Source: an uncultured Hungatella sp.
Lineage (GTDB): Bacteria; Bacillota; Clostridia; Lachnospirales; Lachnospiraceae
Reading direction: 5' to 3'
Length of the DNA stretch: 20,847 nt
Assembly: GCA_910579515.1 (NCBI GenBank)
Contig: CAJTUV010000046.1
Location: 1 to 20,847, forward strand
Below are positions 1 through 5,052 of the stretch, in pieces. Under the pieces are notes generated by a model. The model worked only from the letters and a program-made list of their open reading frames with translations. It was not told where the DNA came from and made no database searches. Numbering within the stretch: position 1 is the stretch's first letter; every line of letters begins with the position of its first letter. A program made the position numbers and the translations under genes.

Positions 1-31
1 TCGCAAAGGGCTGGGGTAATTTTATATCTGA

Positions 32-139
32 CCGCATCATTATTTGGCGGTTACTGATATAGAAGGAAATACTTTATATTTCATAGAAACAAAAAAACTA
101 CCAATGGACAAATCATTAATGTTCAGAGGTAGTTTTTTC
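32..139 (+). pseudogene. Possible C-terminal tail of an upstream gene
   Basis: An open frame runs from after a stop at 29-31 to a TAA at 137-139 and reads like protein (…YLAVTDIEGNTLYFIETKKL…). No start is visible, and other frames at the window edge are also partly open, so this may be the end of a gene or frameshifted debris. Its last codons overlap the terminator at 92-138. A small hairpin (ACCGC 31-35 with GCGGT 47-51) lies in the same stretch. No function is suggested. Confidence 0.2.
92..138. terminator. Strong bidirectional Rho-independent terminator
   Basis: AAAAAACTACC (92-102) pairs perfectly with GGTAGTTTTTT (128-138), an 11-bp stem with a T run on one side and an A run on the other, so it can stop transcripts in both directions. 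It separates whatever lies upstream from the SOS-type promoter at 261. Confidence 0.75.
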
Positions 140-238
140 ATGTAATAAACCCAGATTATACGCAACATTCCATTTCACATAAAACCCCATATAATTTTCC
201 AAAACAAATCCTATTAATATAATTTGGAAAACAGGAAA

Positions 239-250
239 GAACATAAGTTC
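239..250. promoter_or_regulatory. LexA-like box 1
   Basis: GAACATAAGTTC matches the Firmicute LexA/DinR core GAAC-N4-GTTC. Its centre is 33 bp (about three helical turns) from the second box at 272-283, and the pair brackets the -35 element at 261-266. A phage repressor with LexA-like specificity is an alternative reader. Confidence 0.6.
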
Positions 251-260
251 GAAAACACTA

Positions 261-289
261 TTGACAAATACAAACATATGTTCTACAAT
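261..289 (+). promoter_or_regulatory. Sigma-A promoter with LexA box in the spacer
   Basis: TTGACA (261-266), a 17-bp spacer and TACAAT (284-289) form an almost perfect vegetative promoter, with transcription expected to start near 296. The spacer contains AAACATATGTTCT (272-284), the reverse complement of the AGAACATATGTTT found at the polymerase promoter (9627-9639). Repressor bound there would block polymerase directly. The first transcribed region is the hairpin RNA candidate at 296-415; readthrough could also reach tubRZ. Confidence 0.7.
272..284. promoter_or_regulatory. LexA-like box 2 (within promoter spacer)
   Basis: AAACATATGTTCT sits between -35 and -10. On the other strand it reads AGAACATATGTTT, a close match to the Bacillus/Clostridium SOS consensus, and identical over 13 bp to the box at 9627-9639. 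The shared sequence suggests both promoters respond to the same repressor. Confidence 0.65.
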
Positions 290-295
290 TAGCCT

Positions 296-415
296 CATAA
301 AAACACAAAGACCTATCCTCAAGCGGTGTTGGCGCACCATCGGACAGGTCTTCATACATACACACAAATTCAAAACCGAAACGGTCAGAATTTGAAGAGC
401 AGAAACGCTCTTTAA
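296..415 (+). ncRNA. Candidate SOS-regulated small RNA
   Basis: Just after the predicted start site lie three consecutive hairpins. The first is AAGACCT/AGGTCTT (308-314/346-352) with inner TCC/GGA and GGTG/CACC pairs. The second is CAAATTC/GAATTTG (365-371/388-394) enclosing ACCG-AAA-CGGT (375-385). The third is AAGAGC/GCTCTT (395-400/407-412) followed by TTAATATT, a weak terminator. A good promoter, back-to-back stems and no convincing coding frame suggest a ~120-nt regulatory RNA. It could instead be the leader of the tubRZ transcript. I do not recognise a known RNA family. Confidence 0.45.
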
Positions 416-459
416 TATTATCACATATTCTTAGATGATTATCAAGCGTTTCAGCTTAA

Positions 460-630
460 ATTTCCAATAGTAAATTTGGATATGAAGAAATATTTTTAGA
501 GAATTATGTAATTGAACAGAAAAATCAGAAGGACTTTATTATTCCGAAAGTAAAGAGAAATAATAAAAGTTTTCTTTTGGATGGAGAAATAACTATTAGA
601 AAGAGAAAGCATTGTGATTTGGAGAACTAA
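460..630 (+). pseudogene. 5'-truncated coding remnant
   Basis: Fifty-six codons without a usable ATG/GTG/TTG at the front end at TAA 628-630. The translation (…YEEIFLENYVIEQKNQKD…, then a lysine/arginine-rich end RKRKH) looks like real protein. A second protein-like stretch in another frame (about 417-498, …FPIVNLDMKKYF) overlaps its beginning, so a frameshift or deletion has probably destroyed the gene. The function is unknown. The 114 bases that follow contain only a weak GGC/GCC hairpin near 665-674 and the palindromes before tubR. Confidence 0.25.
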
Positions 631-684
631 ACATGAGGAGGGATTTCTATTGAGGGTGTTATAGGGCAGAAAAGCCTTTATATT

Positions 685-740
685 TTTACTTTTAAAGTAA
701 ATGTCAGATATATTTCAATGAGATGTATATGCAATATCTG
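685..740. promoter_or_regulatory. Palindromes upstream of tubR (tubC/operator candidate)
   Basis: TTTACTTT-T-AAAGTAAA (685-701) is a perfect 17-bp palindrome. CAGATAT (705-711) pairs with ATATCTG (734-740). The elements AATGTCA and GCAATATC seen here recur after tubZ (2171-2189). TubR proteins bind a centromere close to their own promoter, so this is the natural place for tubC. A weak promoter (TTTACT 685-690, 18 bp, TATATT 709-714) overlaps the sites, consistent with autoregulation. The role is inferred from position; classical tubC iterons are not obvious. Confidence 0.4.
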
Positions 741-768
741 AATAATGTCAAAGGAAGGTGTGATATAT

Positions 769-1083
769 GTGTATGAAATGAAACGTAGAAAAGGGAATGG
801 ATATGTGACACAAACATATGAGTTGAATCGTGTTGATTACATGATATTGGAATCATTATATGTCGGTGGATGTAAAGACCGTTTTCATGGAATGACAATA
901 ACAGAAATTTTAGATGATTATGAAGGTTCGTTGGGAAAGAGAACAACAGTCTGGAAAAAGATGCAGAAACTTGTGAGCAATGGATATTTAGCAAAAGGCA
1001 TATTGGATGATCATGCCGATACCTATTATCTTACGGAAAAATCAACCAAAATAATTGAATCATTGAAGGAGGAAAAAGAATGA
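769..1083 (+). CDS. tubR: TubR-like winged-helix partition adaptor
   Basis: A small basic DNA-binding protein of 104 residues. The middle and C-terminal part fit a winged helix: a helix around ILESLYVGG, a helix-turn-helix around MTITEILDDYEGSLGKRTTV, then a recognition helix and a wing ending in YYLTEKS. In type III partition systems TubR binds the centromere and connects it to TubZ filaments, and usually represses its own operon. Identification rests mainly on its position: it overlaps the tubulin-like gene by the ATGA at 1080-1083. I start it at GTG 769, which has AGGAAGG at 752-758 in front of it; the upstream ATG at 745 has no ribosome binding site and lies next to the palindromes. It could also be a generic PadR/MarR-like regulator. 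Confidence 0.65.
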   Translation: MYEMKRRKGNGYVTQTYELNRVDYMILESLYVGGCKDRFHGMTITEILDDYEGSLGKRTTVWKKMQKLVSNGYLAKGILDDHADTYYLTEKSTKIIESLKEEKE

Positions 1084-2153
1084 ATCTGAAGGAGAAATGT
1101 AGAATGTTGGGTTTAGGATGCTATGGAGGTAAACAAATGAAAGAATTTATAGCATTAGGGTACAAAGGTAATGCAGCGAATGGGAGCGAACAGGACTTGA
1201 AAGCACTTGGGGATATTCCTAAATTTCGTATGAACGGATTTGATGGATTCGGAGGTCACAGGGAGAGAGCAGAAGATTGTCTTGTACAAAACAGTGCATT
1301 TATTGACTTTATCGAAAACATAAAAGAAGAAATTGTATTTGTGTTTTTCGGTGGTGGCGGTTCGACTGGATCAGGATGTGCAACTATCGTAGCGGAAATG
1401 TTATTACAAAAGAATGATAATGAAGAAACTAATCGGATCGTGTGTCCTGTCATTGCGTTACCGTCACAGGATGAACCGATTGCAAAGCATAGGAACGCAT
1501 ATCAGGCGGTACAGGAGTTACAGGAATTAGAAGGACTTGGAGCCACATTTTTCATCAACAATGACAATGGCAAAGATTATACAAGTCTCAATAGCACATT
1601 CACAAAGTTCCTTGATACATTCCTGACCAATGATTCATATGGTGAGTTAAACAACTTTGATGAATCAGAACGGCTTGAAATGCTCAAAGATAGTGGAATG
1701 ATGGTTATTAGCCTTATGGGAGCGAAAGACAATCAGAGTTTAGATCAGGTGTTGCTATTGCAGAAGTTGACAAAGGACGGTATCTTTGCACCGATTGAAA
1801 GTAACAAGATTTGTGAGAATATTGCTATCATCCACGCTGGACGCAACAATGCGGATATTGAAAAGGATAGCATCATTGCGGAAGTCGGAAAGCCTAAAAA
1901 TGTTTTTGAGGGATATAACGGCAGAAGTACATTAGTTGCCGTTAGTGGTTTGGATTATCCAGTGTCACACGTTACAAAACTTGGAGAAATAGCAAAGGCG
2001 GCTTATGAAGAACGTCAGAGAGACAGGAAGCATGTTAGCAAACTTGAAAGTCTTGATTTCATGGAAGAAAAGGAATCAAAAGCCATACCTGAAAAGAAAG
2101 TTTCCAGTAAATTAGCAGCAATGCGTAAGAAAATGCAAGAAATGAATAAATGA
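1080..2153 (+). CDS. tubZ: TubZ-like tubulin/FtsZ-family GTPase
   Basis: A 357-residue cytomotive GTPase expected to polymerise with GTP and move plasmid or phage DNA. Visible hallmarks are the N-terminal glycine-rich T1 loop (GLGCYGGKQ, about 11-19); LGYKGNAANGSEQDLKAL (26-43), the usual TubZ start of the second strand; a T3-like FDGFGGHRER (54-63); the tubulin signature loop GGGGSTGSG (91-99); and the T7 catalytic loop NNFDESERLEML (191-202), with acidic residues that complete the GTPase site of the next subunit. The end is a charged tail (KLAAMRKKMQEMNK) like the basic tail TubZ uses to contact TubR-DNA. Length is shorter than plasmid TubZ (about 400-480) and closer to phage PhuZ (about 315). 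AAGGAGG precedes the start and translation is coupled to tubR. The fold is certain; partition versus PhuZ-like nucleus positioning is not, though the adjacent winged-helix gene favours partition. Confidence 0.88.
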   Translation: MNLKEKCRMLGLGCYGGKQMKEFIALGYKGNAANGSEQDLKALGDIPKFRMNGFDGFGGHRERAEDCLVQNSAFIDFIENIKEEIVFVFFGGGGSTGSGCATIVAEMLLQKNDNEETNRIVCPVIALPSQDEPIAKHRNAYQAVQELQELEGLGATFFINNDNGKDYTSLNSTFTKFLDTFLTNDSYGELNNFDESERLEMLKDSGMMVISLMGAKDNQSLDQVLLLQKLTKDGIFAPIESNKICENIAIIHAGRNNADIEKDSIIAEVGKPKNVFEGYNGRSTLVAVSGLDYPVSHVTKLGEIAKAAYEERQRDRKHVSKLESLDFMEEKESKAIPEKKVSSKLAAMRKKMQEMNK

Positions 2154-2170
2154 CAGGTAAACGTTAAGTG

Positions 2171-2244
2171 AATGTCAAAAGCAATATCCATGAAGTGTGT
2201 AGGATATTTCAAGTAAATATGGGTGGGATGTAACTGTCCTGCCC
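2171..2244. promoter_or_regulatory. Repeat and hairpin region after tubZ
   Basis: GAATGTCAAAAGCAATATCC (2170-2189) repeats the elements found just before tubR. AATATCC (2183-2189) pairs with GGATATT (2202-2208). GGGTGGGA (2221-2228) pairs with TCCTGCCC (2237-2244) through eight pairs including two G-T. The first inverted repeat may be a second TubR-binding site; the second hairpin lies 15 bases before the ribosome binding site of the next gene and may act as an attenuator, although no T run follows. Confidence 0.35.
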
Positions 2245-2273
2245 AGTAAATAAAATAATTTTGGAGGCAAAAT

Positions 2274-2507
2274 ATGTCAATAAATAACGATTCAGTGCGA
2301 AAAAAATTGATTGAGATTACTAATCAAGGTTTGATGTTAAAGGCAATTGCCTTAAATGTAGGCATAGATGTAAACGATTTATCCAGATTCAAAGGCGGAA
2401 TGGAATGTTTAGAGCAATCAGATGTAGAAATATTATCTGAATACTTGAATAAAGTTCATATTCCACAGTGGAAAAATATTGTACCAGAAAAAAGCAACTG
2501 TCAATGA
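2274..2507 (+). CDS. Small XRE-like helix-turn-helix protein
   Basis: A 77-residue protein with a lambda-repressor-type helix-turn-helix: a helix around VRKKLIEITNQGLMLKAIAL, a turn at NVGIDV, a recognition helix around NDLSRFKGG, then EQSDVEILSEYLNKV. The LSRFK…L…D…L..YL pattern is typical of short phage and plasmid XRE regulators. It has a good ribosome binding site (TTGGAGG 2262-2268) eight bases before ATG. It may be a small repressor or accessory DNA-binding protein acting on the nearby repeats. Its stop overlaps the start of a 34-codon ORF (ATGA at 2504-2507), which suggests the two proteins are made together. No DNA target can be read from the sequence. Confidence 0.6.
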   Translation: MSINNDSVRKKLIEITNQGLMLKAIALNVGIDVNDLSRFKGGMECLEQSDVEILSEYLNKVHIPQWKNIVPEKSNCQ

Positions 2508-2608
2508 AAGAACGGCTGTTGGCGAGTAAAAATAAACAAAATGAAGAAAAACCAAAGAGAAGGCGTAGCAATGTGAGTTTGGATTTGTTAAATGAACTGG
2601 AATCCTAA
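2504..2608 (+). CDS. 34-aa basic small protein, translationally coupled
   Basis: This short frame starts at the ATG of an ATGA overlap with the preceding gene and has no ribosome binding site of its own, which fits translational coupling. The product is a charged N-terminal half with a KPKRRR cluster followed by a short amphipathic helix (VSLDLLNELE). Such a peptide could bind nucleic acid or the upstream HTH protein, but no family is recognised. It is short enough to be chance; the overlap geometry is the main support. Confidence 0.35.
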   Translation: MKERLLASKNKQNEEKPKRRRSNVSLDLLNELES

Positions 2609-2614
2609 TCATTA

Positions 2615-2639
2615 TAGGTGGGTGGTATATCGCCACCTA
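2615..2639 (+). promoter_or_regulatory. Leader hairpin before a small acidic protein gene
   Basis: TAGGTGG (2615-2621) pairs with CCACCTA (2633-2639); an alternative GGTGG (2621-2625) can pair with CCACC (2633-2637). It sits 12 bases before the ribosome binding site AAGGAG of the gene at 2661 and lacks a T run, so it is more likely an RNA-level control or processing element than a terminator. Confidence 0.35.
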
Positions 2640-2660
2640 CCAACAAACAAGGAGATTACC

Positions 2661-2963
2661 ATGAACAAACCTATTACAATGAAGGAACTGGGAGAATTTA
2701 TGTCACACAAAACAGGAGTATTTGATGCTAACAGTGAGGATATAGATGGATTTGGCATTGATCTGTTATGTGCAGATGTACATTTTGATAAGGATATGAA
2801 CGATAATAGCAAGTATCTGTGCATGCTCCTGGTATGTCAAAGTGGAGAAGTACAGTTTGAACCAGATTCAATAGATGTGATTTCGCTTGATGATGAAGAT
2901 GAAACAATTACGATTATATTCATTAAAGAGTTTCCTAATTTGATTATCAAGTACAGAGAATAG
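2661..2963 (+). CDS. Small acidic protein, paralogous family member A
   Basis: A 100-residue acidic protein of unknown function. The start is ATG 2661 because CAAGGAG (2648-2654 region) precedes it by about seven bases; an upstream in-frame ATG at 2592 lies inside another ORF and has no such site. The layout is an N-terminal helix (TMKELGEFM), a central strand region (YLCMLLVCQSGEVQFE), then an acidic turn and strands (ISLDDEDETITIIFIKEFP) ending in a strand. The same C-terminal pattern occurs in the genes at 4113 and 4511. Small acidic phage proteins of this kind are often host-takeover or DNA-mimic proteins, but nothing here proves that. Confidence 0.6.
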   Translation: MNKPITMKELGEFMSHKTGVFDANSEDIDGFGIDLLCADVHFDKDMNDNSKYLCMLLVCQSGEVQFEPDSIDVISLDDEDETITIIFIKEFPNLIIKYRE

Positions 2964-2980
2964 TATATGAGGTGATTGTA

Positions 2981-3018
2981 CGCCTATAAATTATAACGTA
3001 CATATGGCTTTATAGGCG
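2981..3018. terminator. Inverted repeat between convergent genes
   Basis: CGCCTATAAA (2981-2990) and TTTATAGGCG (3009-3018) form a perfect 10-bp stem with an 18-nt loop in the gap between two genes that face each other. There is no clear T run on either side, so termination is inferred from position only. Confidence 0.4.
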
Positions 3019-3027
3019 CATGGAAAA

Positions 3028-3303
3028 TTACTCATTATCTCTTTCGTATGAAACAGTAGATAAACTTTTAACAGTATTTAATGTTAAAGATTCATAGTGA
3101 AAAATATGGTCAAACCCTAAATCGGAATCGTTTTTTTCTTCTGTAAGGTTGATTGAATTAAAGATTTTTAGAATATCAACAAGTTTCTCTGATTCACTAA
3201 AAACCTTTGAACAGTTAGGACATTTTGCTAATTCGTGATTTTTGCATGAAACCATTTCATAAGAACAACCACAAGAGCATTTGATAGTTGCTTTTAGAAT
3301 CAT
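3028..3303 (-). CDS. Reverse-strand small zinc-ribbon protein
   Basis: The only convincing gene on the reverse strand, 91 residues. The N-terminal third holds cysteines spaced as CSCGCSYE…SCKNHELAKCPNCSKVF, giving a CxC/CxxC zinc ribbon; the rest is charged without recognisable motifs. I start at the ATG whose complement is 3301-3303, because GGAGGTG lies directly before it; an in-frame ATG five codons upstream overlaps that site. It has its own promoter (complement of 3326-3353). A single gene with its own promoter, turned against its neighbours and closed by an inverted repeat, has the layout of a phage moron or lysogeny-expressed gene. The function is unknown. Confidence 0.65.
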   Translation of the reverse strand: MILKATIKCSCGCSYEMVSCKNHELAKCPNCSKVFSESEKLVDILKIFNSINLTEEKNDSDLGFDHIFHYESLTLNTVKSLSTVSYERDNE

Positions 3304-3325
3304 TATGTTCACCTCCATATAGAAG

Positions 3326-3353
3326 ATTATACCAAAAAGTCGCTATAAATCAA
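3326..3353 (-). promoter_or_regulatory. Sigma-A promoter of the reverse-strand gene
   Basis: Read on the reverse strand: TTGATT (complement of 3348-3353), 16-bp spacer, perfect TATAAT (complement of 3326-3331). Transcription would start about ten bases before the GGAGGTG ribosome binding site, giving a very short leader. Confidence 0.65.
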
Positions 3354-3380
3354 TGGAGAAAAATATTTAAAATAGCCGAA

Positions 3381-3625
3381 ACGGTGATAGTTGGGAACAT
3401 CCAACTATTTACCGTCAAGACAAGATGGCAACTTGTTTTCTGATGATGGCAAGCCAAAAGCCATTATTCAGGGATATTATCTAAAAATAGCAGTGGTCAC
3501 GCCAACTATAAAGTGTGTGGTCGGACAACATGTTTTCAGATGCTTTTTAAGGTGAAAAGCAACAAATAATATCACAACGCCAAGATTGGATGGTGGTTTT
3601 GTATGAAACGCGCAAGAGAACCGCC
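3381..3625 (+). ncRNA. Structured intergenic RNA candidate
   Basis: A 245-nt stretch without a convincing gene is packed with stems. ACGGT..TAGTTGG (3381-3394) pairs with CCAACTA..ACCGT (3401-3415). ACAAG (3420-3424) pairs with CTTGT (3432-3436). CTGATGATGGC (3440-3450) pairs with GCCATTATTCAG (3460-3471). TGCTTTT (3541-3547) pairs with AAAAGCA (3555-3561). GGTGGTTTT (3592-3600) pairs with AGAACCGCC (3617-3625) with two G-T pairs. CCAACTA recurs at 3503-3509 and could compete for TAGTTGG, allowing two alternative folds. Frequent G-T pairs favour an RNA role. It may be a small RNA or the leader of the gene at 3671. No known class is recognised. Confidence 0.45.
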
Positions 3626-3670
3626 AAGAATGTAGAAATATTATAGAGAGTATGGAGGAGGAATAAAACA

Positions 3671-3964
3671 GTGTTATCCATTAGTAACAAATTTGATGTA
3701 GGGCAAGAAGTATATTATATTGGCAGAAAATGTTATCAGAATGGTAAAAAGAAGAAATTTGTTTGGAATGTTAAAAGTAAAGAACCTGTCAAAATTCTAT
3801 GTATCTATTATAAGCATAAATTATTTGGAGTCTCAGAATTATCTTATAATATTGAAAGATATGGGAAAGTAAGAGAAAATCGTTTGTTTACTGACTATGA
3901 ATCTGCATATATTGAGTGTGGTAAGCGTAATAAAGTAGACGAAGAACTTAAAATGCAAAAATAG
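3671..3964 (+). CDS. Small basic phage protein, SH3-like fold suspected
   Basis: A 97-residue lysine-rich protein starting at GTG 3671, with GGAGGAGG at 3655-3662 in front of it. The opening FDVGQEVYYIGRK, the middle EPVKILCIYYKH…YNIERYG and the ending LFTDYESAYIECGKRN follow a pattern common in small Firmicute phage proteins: a short beta barrel (FxVGDxVY…) followed by a helix with 'LFxxxExA'. These proteins are usually unassigned early genes. The long structured region before it may control its translation. The function is unknown. Confidence 0.5.
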   Translation: MLSISNKFDVGQEVYYIGRKCYQNGKKKKFVWNVKSKEPVKILCIYYKHKLFGVSELSYNIERYGKVRENRLFTDYESAYIECGKRNKVDEELKMQK

Positions 3965-3972
3965 TAAATTAG

Positions 3973-4107
3973 AGTGATGACACATTTGAAAATAGTAAGA
4001 ATCAGTTAAAAGGTATCTTATCAAATGGTGAAATGAAATTATTTGAGAATAGTTTTTATAAAGCAACCAAAGGATATGTATTCACAAGAAAAGAAGAAGT
4101 GAGGTAG
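3973..4107 (+). pseudogene. Open frame without start, probable gene remnant
   Basis: Forty-four codons run from a stop to TAG 4105-4107 without a usable start codon. The product (DTFENSKNQLKGIL…, ending YVFTRKEEVR) looks protein-like, and the end 'GYVFTRKEE' resembles the last helix of small phage proteins. It fills the gap between two genes and may be the surviving end of a deleted neighbour. Weak evidence. Confidence 0.22.
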
Positions 4108-4112
4108 AATTT

Positions 4113-4484
4113 ATGAAAAATGAATTAACAAGAGAAACAATCAAACAAACAGTAGAGGATTTCTTTGGAGAACATGAAGAAAAGGAATTAGTTGTAACAG
4201 TATCATTGGATTCAAGTAACAGGAAAGCGATTTGTAACTTCCATATTGCTTCAGAGATATATGAGATAGTGGAAGATTCCACAAAGACAGAATTGATTAT
4301 CAGTAATTATGCGTCACCATTAGTATCACTGGTTCCTGATGATGTGGCAATCCGCTATGAAGAGGTTACAAGATGTGAAGCTACTGTAAAGACAGGTGAA
4401 ACCAAAGATGATATTTTAGCGGATGTTTTGGAGATTGGATTTAAGAATGGTACAGTTTTGGAACTTGGATTTTTATGTATTTAG
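4113..4484 (+). CDS. Small acidic protein, paralogous family member B
   Basis: A 123-residue acidic protein with GAGGT (4101-4105) before ATG. It begins with a helix (LTRETIKQTVEDFFGEHEEKE), followed by strands (LVVTVSLDSS, AICNFHIA), and ends YEEVTRCEATV…DDILADVLEIGFKNGTVLELGFLC. It aligns along its length with the next gene: the first helices match (RETIKQTVEDFF / KEKVIKTLNEFL) and so do the endings (RYEEVTRCEA…LELGFLC / SYDDILACYDE…IDFGCC). It therefore arose by duplication. The gene at 2661 shares the C-terminal half. No enzyme motif is visible. Confidence 0.6.
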   Translation: MKNELTRETIKQTVEDFFGEHEEKELVVTVSLDSSNRKAICNFHIASEIYEIVEDSTKTELIISNYASPLVSLVPDDVAIRYEEVTRCEATVKTGETKDDILADVLEIGFKNGTVLELGFLCI

Positions 4485-4510
4485 TATGAACTGAAAAGGA
4501 GAATAACATT

Positions 4511-4849
4511 ATGGGATTGATTGATGTAAAAGAAAAAGTTATTAAGACATTAAATGAATTTTTGGAGAGAAACAAAGAATACATAGTTGAAGCATATATA
4601 AGCAATCCTGTTACAAATCATATAATAGGAAGGATGTATGTTGCGAATGATAGGACATTTAAAACAGATGATAAAGGTTTTACGTTGGAATGGGATAATA
4701 AGCAGGATATAGCATACAACAATTTGTCCGTTTCATATGATGATATTTTGGCTTGCTATGATGAAACAGACGAATACGATCAACAGATGATATTTGTAAT
4801 TTTGAAATGTGGAATATCCATTGACTTTGGATGTTGTGGAATAAATTGA
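4511..4849 (+). CDS. Small acidic protein, paralogous family member C
   Basis: A 112-residue acidic protein downstream of its paralogue, with AAAAGGAG before ATG. Helix DVKEKVIKTLNEFLERNKEY is followed by strand-rich sequence and SVSYDDILACYDETDE…MIFVILKCGISIDFGCCG. The 26-base gap and shared architecture suggest both copies are co-transcribed. Cysteine pairs (GCCG) near the end are not shared by all three members. The function is unknown; a role in blocking host or rival-phage proteins is a guess from size and charge only. Confidence 0.6.
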   Translation: MGLIDVKEKVIKTLNEFLERNKEYIVEAYISNPVTNHIIGRMYVANDRTFKTDDKGFTLEWDNKQDIAYNNLSVSYDDILACYDETDEYDQQMIFVILKCGISIDFGCCGIN

Positions 4850-4870
4850 AAAAAGATAAAAAGTTCTATT

Positions 4871-4937
4871 CCGTCTTAAATTAGGATAGTTTTGGAGGAC
4901 AATTTAAAATATGCGTCCTAAAATAAGACGGGAATGA
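4871..4937 (+). promoter_or_regulatory. Long-stem leader with an 8-codon ORF
   Basis: CCGTCTTA (4871-4878) pairs perfectly with TAAGACGG (4924-4931). Inside, AGGAC (4896-4900) pairs with GTCCT (4915-4919), with an alternative TTAGGA (4881-4886) to TCCTAA (4916-4921). The inner stem buries a good ribosome binding site, GGAGG 4895-4899, that would serve ATG 4911. That ATG opens a frame of only eight codons (MRPKIRRE), stop 4935-4937. A tiny ORF inside a switchable stem upstream of the replication gene resembles a translational attenuator; alternatively the stem is a DNA site of the origin. Confidence 0.4.
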
Positions 4938-4942
4938 GCTAC

Positions 4943-4999
4943 TACAATAATATAACCTTACAATAATATAACCATATTCTCACCTCAATTAAAATTGAG
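4943..4999. repeat. 16-bp tandem repeat plus palindrome before rep (origin candidate)
   Basis: TACAATAATATAACC occurs twice (4943-4957, 4959-4973) with exact 16-bp spacing, followed by the near-perfect palindrome CTCAATT-AA-AATTGAG (4984-4999). The motif GAGTGATTAT also occurs twice (5002-5011 and 5038-5047), the second copy overlapping the ribosome binding site of the next gene. AT-rich iterons and palindromes directly before an initiator gene are typical of plasmid origins or rep operators. Two copies is few for a true iteron array. Confidence 0.4.
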
Positions 5000-5052
5000 T
5001 TGAGTGATTATGTTTTTACACATATTTTTACAGATAGGAGTGATTATTTTTA

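Noticed and set aside
116..424. Reverse-strand 102-codon open frame
   Set aside because: It lies exactly over the terminator, LexA boxes, promoter and hairpin RNA, has no ribosome binding site, and its composition is that of a shadow frame.
665..690. GGC-AGAAAA-GCC hairpin with T-rich tail before tubR
   Set aside because: Only three strong pairs; too weak to call a terminator.
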